From: Clostridiaceae bacterium
GTDB lineage: Bacteria > Bacillota > Clostridia > Acetivibrionales > DUMC01
Direction: 5' to 3'
Length of the DNA: 10,417 bases
Assembly (NCBI GenBank): GCA_012512865.1
Contig: JAAZDH010000290.1
Span: 1 to 10,417 of the forward strand
In this document: positions 1 through 6,067 of the stretch, in pieces
Numbering within the stretch: position 1 is the first letter of the stretch
Layout of the letters: each line of letters opens with the position of its first letter
Made by a program: the position numbers and the translations under genes
Notes under the pieces: model-generated
Seen by the model: only the letters and a program-made list of their open reading frames with translations
The model's database searches: none
Told to the model about the DNA's origin: nothing

Positions 1-237
1 ATCCAGGATGCTATTAGTGAGCTGGAAAGAATCGTGCAGGCACTGGAAAAGGGAGAATTGCCCATCGAGGAATCCATCGAGTATTTCCAGAGAGGTGTAA
101 AGCTGTCCAAGTATTGCAGCAAGAAGTTGGACGAAATCGAGAGGAAAATAACCATGTTAATCGAGGAAGAGGATGGCAATATAAGGGAAGAAGTCTTTGC
201 CTTAAAGGAGAAGGATAGCATTAATGATGAATTGTAG
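1..237 (+). CDS. xseB: Exodeoxyribonuclease VII small subunit, 5'-truncated by the window edge
   Basis: Frame 1 is open from the first base to the TAG at 235-237, giving 79 codons; the true start lies upstream. XseB is the small subunit of exonuclease VII, which with XseA degrades single-stranded DNA to oligonucleotides in the cytoplasm. The family signature is visible: an ELERIVQALEKGELPIEESI segment (residues 7-26 of the visible part), then FQRGVKLSKYCSKKLDEIE, the two-helix hairpin of the family. XseB proteins are usually about 75-85 residues, so only a few N-terminal residues are missing. The acidic, lysine-rich tail is typical. The 3' end overlaps ispA by 14 nt, which suggests translational coupling. 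Confidence is high from the motif and from the xseB-ispA order. Confidence 0.93.
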   Translation: MQDAISELERIVQALEKGELPIEESIEYFQRGVKLSKYCSKKLDEIERKITMLIEEEDGNIREEVFALKEKDSINDEL

Positions 238-1156
238 TAAAAGGATGGAATTTGAAGCAAAATATGAAGTGTGGGTAAAATATATAAATGATGCCTTGTC
301 AGGAATCATAACCGAAAACGAAACCCCTGCAAAAAGCATATACAGCGCCATGAGATACAGCCTTATGGCAGGCGGAAAAAGAATAAGGCCCGTATTGTCA
401 CTGGCCGTATGTGAAATGCTGGGTGGAAAGATTGAAGATATCCTTCCTTATGCTTGTGCAATAGAAATGATACACACTTATTCCCTTATCCATGATGATT
501 TGCCTGCCATGGATAATGATGACTTCAGGCGTGGCAAGCCTACAAATCACAAGGTTTACGGGGAGGCCAGGGCAATTCTTGCAGGCGATGGGCTTCTCAC
601 CTATGCATTCGAGTTAATGACCGGGAGCATGCTGGATGCTTTGAACAACGGCACGGCGGATATTGACAGCCTTAAGAGGAGAATACAGGCAGTTTATTAT
701 ATCGCAAGGGCGGCAGGAGTTTCCGGCATGATAGGCGGCCAGGTTGTTGATATAGAATCGGTGGATATGATTATCGAGCCGGAAGTGCATGAATTTATGA
801 ACAGGTGCAAAACGGGAGCCCTGATAAAGGCAGCGATCATGGTGCCTGTAATAATAACAGGGCAGGACAAGGATGTCATGGATTGCCTGGAAAAGTACTC
901 TGACAGCATAGGACTTGCGTTCCAGGTAAAGGACGATATCCTTGATTCGGAAGGCAGCATGGAGTTGCTTGGGAAAAGGACCGGGCGGGATGTGCAGGAG
1001 AAAAGGTCGACTTCTGTAACGTTGCATGGGCTTGATGAAGCAAAAAATAAACTTGATTGTTTAATCCGGGAGGGAATAGCGGGCCTTGAAAGGTTTGGAG
1101 AAAAGGCTGATTTTCTGAGGTGCTTGGCGCTCTACATTAAAGATAGGGAAAAATAA
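224..1156 (+). CDS. ispA: Polyprenyl (farnesyl/geranylgeranyl) diphosphate synthase
   Basis: This is a 310-residue trans-isoprenyl diphosphate synthase, the usual length for bacterial IspA is about 290-300. It condenses isopentenyl diphosphate with allylic diphosphates to make farnesyl diphosphate (possibly geranylgeranyl) for undecaprenol, quinone and other lipids. Visible motifs are GGKRIRP (50-56), the first Asp-rich motif DDLPAMDNDD (91-100), GQVVDI (172-177), the KTGAL substrate segment (196-200) and the second Asp-rich motif DDILD (237-241). All Mg-binding aspartates are present. Two adjacent ATGs (224, 227) lie within xseB behind AAGGAG (205-210) and AAGGAT (211-216); a third ATG at 245 has a purine run directly against it with no room for an RBS, so the overlapping start is preferred. 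The TAA stop lies in a short TAAAG repeat. Chain length of the product cannot be settled by eye. Confidence 0.95.
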   Translation: MMNCSKRMEFEAKYEVWVKYINDALSGIITENETPAKSIYSAMRYSLMAGGKRIRPVLSLAVCEMLGGKIEDILPYACAIEMIHTYSLIHDDLPAMDNDDFRRGKPTNHKVYGEARAILAGDGLLTYAFELMTGSMLDALNNGTADIDSLKRRIQAVYYIARAAGVSGMIGGQVVDIESVDMIIEPEVHEFMNRCKTGALIKAAIMVPVIITGQDKDVMDCLEKYSDSIGLAFQVKDDILDSEGSMELLGKRTGRDVQEKRSTSVTLHGLDEAKNKLDCLIREGIAGLERFGEKADFLRCLALYIKDREK

Positions 1157-1199
1157 AGAGAGGGAAAATGAATAAAGAGAGAGATTAAAAAATAAAGGT
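1152..1199 (+). repeat. Short degenerate direct repeats at the ispA 3' end
   Basis: AATAAAGAGAG occurs at 1152-1162 and again at 1171-1181, exactly 19 bp apart, and a third AATAAAG follows at 1191. TAAAG therefore starts at 1154, 1173 and 1193, with another at 1237. The first one contains the ispA stop codon. Spacing and TAAAG core resemble the longer 19-bp array that starts at the end of dxs, but with so few units this may be chance in A-rich sequence. Confidence 0.4.
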
Positions 1200-1325
1200 G
1201 TTTATTAAAATGTACAGAATTTGAGATTAAGCTACATAAAGCTAATAATATTGAGTATCGTTATGACAAGGTATTAAAAAAAGCGAGAAAGGCCCAGGAA
1301 GCCTGAATATAGGCAGGGCACGTTA

Positions 1326-1354
1326 TTGTAACAGGTTTTGTTTTAGTGTAGAAT
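1326..1354 (+). promoter_or_regulatory. Candidate sigma-A promoter upstream of OLE RNA
   Basis: TTGTAA (1326-1331) and TAGAAT (1349-1354) are separated by exactly 17 bp. Each hexamer differs from the TTGACA/TATAAT consensus at two positions or fewer. A start near 1361 would place about 60 nt before the closing helix of the OLE RNA. This would let the RNA, oapA and dxs be expressed apart from xseB-ispA, but co-transcription from upstream followed by processing is equally possible. Confidence 0.5.
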
Positions 1355-1419
1355 GTAAACTGCTATGGGTTATGTATTAACAATAGCCTATAGAATCAAT
1401 ATATTGCAAGATAAAAGGC

Positions 1420-2028
1420 AGGGTGGCGCAGTATTCTAGTCGGGAATGCCGCTTTCGAAGACGGGCCTAAAAATCCGTTAAGGGCATATCGATGAAGTTC
1501 CTGGTGGCGGCTTGCTACGCCCAGTGGTGGGCTGGTGCTGGGAGTTAAGGTTTAGGGGCTGCCTGCAATGGCATGCAGTGATAGACCCCTTTACCGTGGA
1601 GACCCTTCCTTGTAGGAAGAGTGCCGTCTCAAGTGAAAGCAGACGGCATATGCCTACGAGATGGGATTAAACCTGTTATGCGGTACCTGAAAGGTGCTGT
1701 GTACAGTGTAGCCTGCCTTGAGTGAGTTTGGTGGATAACAGATCAGGTGGGGATATATTGGCCGATATATCCACATCATTGCTGCTTGAAACCAAGCTTG
1801 CAAAAGAGGCTAGGGAGTGGTCGTTCTCGGTGAGGAAATCTCCTAGACTGTTCATGCGGAGGTATATTGAGGATTGCAGTGTGGACTAAGTGGTAATCAG
1901 GCCTTGCCACTGGTAACATGGCAACTGGATATTTAAAAGGGAACTGCTGGAATGGCGACATTCCAGTATATCCAGGGGAAAGCCTGCCTGACCTAAGCCG
2001 CAAAATTTACTCAATATATCGCCACCCT
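1420..2028 (+). ncRNA. ole: OLE RNA (Ornate, Large, Extremophilic RNA)
   Basis: OLE is a roughly 600-nt noncoding RNA that binds membrane protein OapA and forms a membrane-bound ribonucleoprotein. In the studied alkaliphilic Bacillus its loss causes sensitivity to short alcohols, cold and magnesium. What is seen: a 609-nt stretch without a credible gene, closed by a perfect 9-bp helix, AGGGTGGCG (1420-1428) with CGCCACCCT (2020-2028). Internal helices include CTTCC/GGAAG (1605-1619), GCCGTCT/AGACGGC (1623-1629 with 1641-1647), GGATATAT/ATATATCC (1751-1758 with 1765-1772), TTGCCA/TGGCAA (1904-1909 with 1919-1924), CTGGATA/TATCCAG (1925-1931 with 1969-1975), and CTGGAATG/CATTCCAG capped by a GCGA tetraloop (1947-1966). 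Length and position between ispA and an oapA-like gene followed by dxs are the hallmark of OLE loci. Exact RNA ends are inferred. A group II intron was considered, but no intron boundary or domain V is apparent. Confidence 0.92.
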
Positions 2029-2121
2029 TGTAACCTTTAAAAGGTATAATCAGCAATTTAAAAAAGTATAATCAACAAATAACAAATACAATGAATATAA
2101 TCAACGGAGGTTTTTCCCTCG

Positions 2122-2835
2122 GTGGACGATAGTTCAAAATCAAGTGAAAATGATAAAAATGCCTTAAACGGCATGAAATTATTAAACGAAAGAAAAGTAC
2201 GGTTCAAGAAGAACCTGGTGGGGGAAAAAGAAAAGAACAAAAAGTGGATAATCCTGATAACACTTATATCTTTTTTAATGTCAGTTTTTTTCCTTGCGGT
2301 ATCGGAATTGATACTTCAAAGTGCAAGCAGTTTCATTGCTTTTGTTACCGTATTTGTTATTATCTTAATAGGTATAGTTTTTGACATAATTGGAATTGCC
2401 ATTACCGCAGCCGATGAAGCACCATTTCATGCGATGGCGTCAAGAAAGTATTTTGGTGCAAGGCGCACCTTGAAGTTAATAAGAAATGCCAACAAGGTAT
2501 CCAGTTTTTGCAATGATGTTGTAGGAGATATATGCGGGATAATAAGCGGTACGGCGGGTGCGCTGATCGTAGTGAGAATATCACAGGCCAAAAGCATGAT
2601 GGAATCGTTATTGTACGGGTTGCTGGTAAGCGGGATTATTGCAGCCATTACGGTTGGGGGCAAGGCCATGGGAAAAACCATTGCAATATCAAACAGCAAC
2701 TATATAGCATACAGGGTGGGGGTTGTATTGGAATTTGTCAATAGTAAAATAAAAATAGAGTTATCTAAAGATGAAAATAGAAATAATAACAACAAAAAGA
2801 AAAGGGGTAATAAAACTGGCAGGAATTCTAGATAG
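2122..2835 (+). CDS. oapA: OLE-associated membrane protein OapA
   Basis: This is a 237-residue integral membrane protein beginning with GTG (2122) behind ACGGAGG (2104-2110). The spacing of 11 nt is slightly long. OapA is the membrane partner that binds OLE RNA and recruits it to the membrane. The sequence shows a hydrophilic, Lys-rich N-terminus (1-40), hydrophobic segments at about 41-63, 68-95, 136-152 and 160-182, and a very basic, Asn/Lys-rich C-terminal tail (210-237) suited to RNA contact. Between segments 2 and 3 the stretch DIIGIAITAADEAPFHAMAS (88-107), followed by GARRTLKLIRNANKVSSF, recalls the DUF21 transmembrane domain of CNNM/CorC magnesium proteins; this likeness is my inference. 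It sits 93 nt after OLE RNA and overlaps dxs by 65 nt. Identification rests on topology, length and position rather than on a recalled alignment. Confidence 0.87.
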   Translation: MDDSSKSSENDKNALNGMKLLNERKVRFKKNLVGEKEKNKKWIILITLISFLMSVFFLAVSELILQSASSFIAFVTVFVIILIGIVFDIIGIAITAADEAPFHAMASRKYFGARRTLKLIRNANKVSSFCNDVVGDICGIISGTAGALIVVRISQAKSMMESLLYGLLVSGIIAAITVGGKAMGKTIAISNSNYIAYRVGVVLEFVNSKIKIELSKDENRNNNNKKKRGNKTGRNSR

Positions 2836-4840
2836 AATAAACAACCCTCAAGACATAAAAGAGCTTAATTTTTCAGAACTGGATAAACTTGCGGCTGAAC
2901 TCAGGGAATTTTTAATAGAGCATGTGTCGGAAACAGGAGGGCATATAGCATCCAACCTGGGAATTGTCGAACTTACTCTTGCTCTTCATAAGATTTTTAC
3001 CACCCCGGATGACAAGATGATCTGGGATGTCGGCCATCAGACCTATGTTCACAAAATAATCACCGGAAGGAAAAACAATTTCAATACTCTGAGAAAATAT
3101 GACGGGCTTGCAGGCTTCCCCAAAACATCGGAAAGCCCGCATGATTTTTTTAATACGGGACACAGCAGCACTGCTATATCTGCCGCCCTTGGTTTTGCCA
3201 GGGCAAGGGATTTAAAGAAGGAGCGCTATTCCGTGATAGCTGTTGTTGGTGACGGTGCACTGACGGGCGGCATGGCTTTTGAAGCCCTTAATGATGCAGG
3301 CCGTTCTGCCTCGGATATAATAGTGGTCCTGAATGATAATGAAATGTCAATAGCAAAAAATGTAGGGGGGCTTTCCAGTTATTTAAGCCATATAAGGTCC
3401 GAGCCCATTTATTTTAAAGCTAAAGAGGATTTAGATTTCATCCTGAGTAAAATACCTGCAATCGGGAAAAGCGCGTCAAAAATGCTTAGCATGGCAAAAG
3501 GCACGATAAAATACATGATATTACCGGGTATTATTTTCGAGGAACTCGGGTTTAAATACCTTGGCCCAATTGACGGGCATAGCATACAGAAGATGGCGGA
3601 TGTGTTTTCAAGGGCAAAAAATATGAAAGGCCCCATATTTATTCATGTATGTACTCAAAAAGGGAAAGGGTATCCTTTTGCCGAAGAGAAACCAGATAAG
3701 TATCACGGGATATCTCCATTTGAAGCGGAAACCGGTGAAGTGAAGGTTAATAACGGCCCTTGCTTTTCCGATGTGTTTGGGAGCGAGCTGGTCAAGCTGG
3801 CAGAGGAGAATAAGGATATCGTGGCTATTACTGCTGCCATGCCGCATGGTACAGGCCTTAACATGTTTTCCGAGAGATTCCCGGAAAGATTTTTTGACGT
3901 AGGGATTGCCGAACAGCATGCGGTCACATTTGCTGCAGGGCTTGCTTCAAACGGACTTAAACCAGTGGTGGCCACATATTCTTCTTTTTTACAGCGGGCT
4001 TATGACCAGATATTGCATGATGTTTCCCTTCAGAATCTTCACGTGGTCCTGGCCGTTGACAGGGCTGGTATCGTCGGGGAAGACGGTGAAACCCACCAGG
4101 GTATATACGATATATGTTACATGAGGCACATGCCCAATATAACGATGCTGGCCCCCGTGGATTACACGGAATTGGCCTCCATGTTGAAATATGCCGTCCT
4201 TGAACATAAGGGACCTGTTGCAATAAGGTATCCAAGGGGTACGGGGAGCGTAAAGATTTCCCGTGAAATAGCAGAAATCCATAATGAAGTGGTATTTGAT
4301 AATGCTGGCAATGAAAAGACCATCCAGGGTTCCTCCATGATGCCCGTAGAATATGGCAAGGGCGTGTTGTTGAAGGAGGGTAAAGACTTGACCATGTTGT
4401 CGGTTGGAAACATGGCGGGGGTTTCTCTCAAGGCGGCCAAAAAGCTTGAAACCATGGGGATTTCAGTAGAAGTGATAAATCCGAGGTTTATAAAACCGAT
4501 GGATGAAGGCTTGATATTGGATTCTTGCATTAAAACGGGGAGAATTGTTACAATTGAAGATGGAGTGGTGGATGGGGGGTTTGGAAGCAGCATACTTGAG
4601 ATGCTTAATAGAAAAGGCATTACCATTGGCAAATGTAATACAAGTACCCGGAAGAAACAGCATGGCAAGTGTGTGGAGGTCAAGATGCTTGGATTCCCAA
4701 ATGAGCCGATTCCTTGCGGTTCCAGGGAAACCCTCTACAAGAAATACGGGCTGGATGTTGACTCCATAGTTGATACGGCAATAAAGCTGGTATATAGCAG
4801 TAAAGCCGGTAACACCGGTAAAGCTGATATGCAGCAATAA
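2771..4840 (+). CDS. dxs: 1-deoxy-D-xylulose-5-phosphate synthase
   Basis: Dxs is a TPP-dependent enzyme that condenses pyruvate and glyceraldehyde 3-phosphate to DXP, the entry step of the MEP isoprenoid pathway. Visible motifs are GGHIASNLG (56-64), WDVGHQTYVHK (85-95), TPP/Mg-binding GDGALTGG (160-167) with NDN (188-190), catalytic Glu in GIAEQHA (E381), DRAG (430-433), PRGTG (488-492) and the transketolase C-domain motif VDGGFGSSILE (600-610). At 689 residues it exceeds the usual 620-635. The excess is a linker of about 25 residues near 505-535, an insert near 617-632, and a C-terminal tail from about residue 668 encoded by the 19-bp repeat. The ATG at 2771 lies inside oapA with a weak RBS. 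Homology begins near residue 17, so an unusual internal start such as CTG 2816, nine nt after AAAGGGG, is possible. Coupling to oapA is likely. Confidence 0.95.
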   Translation: MKIEIITTKRKGVIKLAGILDRINNPQDIKELNFSELDKLAAELREFLIEHVSETGGHIASNLGIVELTLALHKIFTTPDDKMIWDVGHQTYVHKIITGRKNNFNTLRKYDGLAGFPKTSESPHDFFNTGHSSTAISAALGFARARDLKKERYSVIAVVGDGALTGGMAFEALNDAGRSASDIIVVLNDNEMSIAKNVGGLSSYLSHIRSEPIYFKAKEDLDFILSKIPAIGKSASKMLSMAKGTIKYMILPGIIFEELGFKYLGPIDGHSIQKMADVFSRAKNMKGPIFIHVCTQKGKGYPFAEEKPDKYHGISPFEAETGEVKVNNGPCFSDVFGSELVKLAEENKDIVAITAAMPHGTGLNMFSERFPERFFDVGIAEQHAVTFAAGLASNGLKPVVATYSSFLQRAYDQILHDVSLQNLHVVLAVDRAGIVGEDGETHQGIYDICYMRHMPNITMLAPVDYTELASMLKYAVLEHKGPVAIRYPRGTGSVKISREIAEIHNEVVFDNAGNEKTIQGSSMMPVEYGKGVLLKEGKDLTMLSVGNMAGVSLKAAKKLETMGISVEVINPRFIKPMDEGLILDSCIKTGRIVTIEDGVVDGGFGSSILEMLNRKGITIGKCNTSTRKKQHGKCVEVKMLGFPNEPIPCGSRETLYKKYGLDVDSIVDTAIKLVYSSKAGNTGKADMQQ

Positions 4841-5031
4841 AGCCAGTACGTATCAATATAGTCGGCATGGACCGTTATGGTTGATATAGAGCAAAAAAAT
4901 TGGTATGCAACAATAAAGTTTATACAAACCAACAAAGCTAATATACATAAATAAAGCTGTTATGTAGCAATAAAGCTTATATGCAGCAATAAAGTTAACA
5001 CGCACCGATAAAGCAGGTGCAGCAGTGAAAG
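4772..5031 (+). repeat. Degenerate 19-bp tandem repeat running from dxs into the tlyA leader
   Basis: A TAAAG-centred unit, roughly TATGCAGCAATAAAGCTNA, recurs with near-constant 19-bp phase. The TAAAG core (or a one- or two-base variant) starts at 4782, 4801, 4819, 4838, 4857, 4876, 4895, 4914, 4933, 4952, 4971, 4990, 5009 and about 5027. That is some 14 units, with one 18-bp step at each end region. Units at 4904-5017 are best preserved, those at 4847-4903 most decayed. The first units lie in the coding end of dxs and the dxs stop codon is the TAA of a TAAAG core. There are no unique spacers, so it is not a CRISPR array. Function is unknown. Confidence 0.85.
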
Positions 5032-5088
5032 TATAAAATAGTACTATTATTACCTACGTTATTATTATCGGTGAAGGGAAGGCAGCGG

Positions 5089-5907
5089 TTGGAAAAGGAA
5101 AGACTGGATGTTTTGCTTTTTAAAAAGGGATATTCGGACAGCAGGGAAAAAGCACGAAGATTAATTATGGCTGGGAATGTACTTGTAAACGGCATTAAGG
5201 AAGACAAGCCGGGAGCGAGATTTGAACCTTCTGTCAATATAGAAATTAAGGGGAATGAAATTCCATATGTTAGCCGCGGAGGCCTTAAAATTGAAAAAGC
5301 ACTGAAGTTTTTTAATATTGACTTGAAGGGAAAGGTTGCCATTGATGTCGGGGCATCCACCGGGGGTTTTACAGATTGCATGCTGAAAAACGGGGCGTCA
5401 AGGGTAATTGCAATCGATGTGGGTTATGGCCAGATGGCATGGAAATTGAGGAATGATGAACGGGTTAAGCTGATGGAACGTACAAATATAAGGAATATTA
5501 AACCTGGTGACATAGAGGTTGTTGCAGATTTTGCCGCAATAGACGTTTCGTTTATATCGCTTAAAAAAGTAATTCCTGTTGTTGCCGGATTGATAGGAGA
5601 CAAGGGGGAAATCGTGTGCCTTGTAAAACCGCAATTTGAAGCAGGGCGCGAGAAAGTTGGGAATAAAGGGGTGGTGCGTGACCCGGTGGTACACCTGGAG
5701 GTTTTAAAAGAAATCATTTCATTTGTAAAAAATAACGGGCTTTATGTAAAAGGTTTGACTTATTCCCCGGTAAAGGGGCCCGAGGGAAACATTGAATACT
5801 TGTTATACATTTCAAAAGTAAATGGGTCCGCTAATGGAAATGCCGTGACAGGTGATGATGCAAGGGAGGTTGTAACCCAATCCCACGATAGCTTGGATAA
5901 AGGCTGA
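5089..5907 (+). CDS. tlyA: TlyA-family S4-domain rRNA 2'-O-methyltransferase
   Basis: This is a 272-residue protein with an N-terminal S4 RNA-binding domain (about 4-58; RLDVLLFKKGYSDSREKARR) and a RrmJ/FtsJ-type SAM methyltransferase domain. Family members methylate ribose 2'-OH of rRNA cytidines (16S and/or 23S). SAM motif DVGASTGGF is at 86-94. The catalytic K-D-K-E set falls at K67 (GGLKIEKAL), D152 (AIDVSF), K180 (LVKPQFEAGR) and E236 (PEGNIEYL), a constant offset of two from the tetrad known in mycobacterial TlyA. I chose TTG 5089 because GGGAAGG (5076-5082) lies six nt upstream and family homology starts there; GTG 5071 in the same frame has no RBS. The last 25 or so residues after LLYISK are a low-complexity hydrophilic tail. 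In Bacilli the orthologue is YqxC. Upstream promoter sequences are obscured by the 19-bp repeat. Confidence 0.94.
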   Translation: MEKERLDVLLFKKGYSDSREKARRLIMAGNVLVNGIKEDKPGARFEPSVNIEIKGNEIPYVSRGGLKIEKALKFFNIDLKGKVAIDVGASTGGFTDCMLKNGASRVIAIDVGYGQMAWKLRNDERVKLMERTNIRNIKPGDIEVVADFAAIDVSFISLKKVIPVVAGLIGDKGEIVCLVKPQFEAGREKVGNKGVVRDPVVHLEVLKEIISFVKNNGLYVKGLTYSPVKGPEGNIEYLLYISKVNGSANGNAVTGDDAREVVTQSHDSLDKG

Positions 5908-5912
5908 CAGCA

Positions 5913-5964
5913 TCCCGGGCAGCGGATGGTGATAACATGGGTAAAAGCTAACGGCAGCCCGGGA
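5913..5964. repeat. Inverted repeat downstream of tlyA
   Basis: TCCCGGGC (5913-5920) pairs perfectly with GCCCGGGA (5957-5964) across a 36-nt loop. No T-run follows, so it does not look like an intrinsic terminator. It begins six bases after the tlyA stop codon and might act as an mRNA-end stabiliser or be incidental. Confidence 0.45.
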
Positions 5965-6007
5965 AAGGGCAGGGCAATAAGACGAAAAACAAGACAGGAA
6001 AGATACA

Positions 6008-6038
6008 TGTGGATAACAGGATAGGTGGATAACAGGAT
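6008..6038 (-). promoter_or_regulatory. Tandem DnaA-box-like repeats upstream of the MFS gene
   Basis: GTGGATAACAGGAT occurs at 6009-6022 and again at 6025-6038, a 16-bp period. Read on the minus strand, 6008-6016 is TTATCCACA, a perfect DnaA-box sequence, and 6024-6032 is TTATCCACC, one mismatch away. Only two boxes are present and no AT-rich unwinding region or dnaA/dnaN genes are near, so this is not an origin. It may be a DnaA-titration or regulatory site, or a small duplication. Confidence 0.45.
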
Positions 6039-6067
6039 AATAGTAAACATTACAGGGAGTGATGAGA

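Noticed and set aside
614..1027. 137-codon minus-strand reading frame opposite ispA
   Set aside because: It is an antisense shadow of an intact, motif-complete ispA, without its own RBS or recognisable domain.
1776..2003. 75-codon minus-strand reading frame within the structured RNA
   Set aside because: It lies wholly inside the OLE RNA, has no recognisable domain, and is explained by the paired RNA sequence.
1420..2028. Group II intron or other ribozyme as the explanation for the structured region
   Set aside because: No intron 5' GTGYG end, no domain V-like hairpin and no reverse transcriptase; length, closing helix and gene context fit OLE RNA.
2045..2103. Promoter(s) from repeated TATAATCA sequences upstream of oapA
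   Set aside because: TATAAT appears at 2045 and 2067, but no acceptable -35 hexamer lies 16-18 bp upstream of either.
4772..5031. CRISPR array
   Set aside because: Units are contiguous 19-mers with graded decay and no unique spacers, and no cas genes are present.
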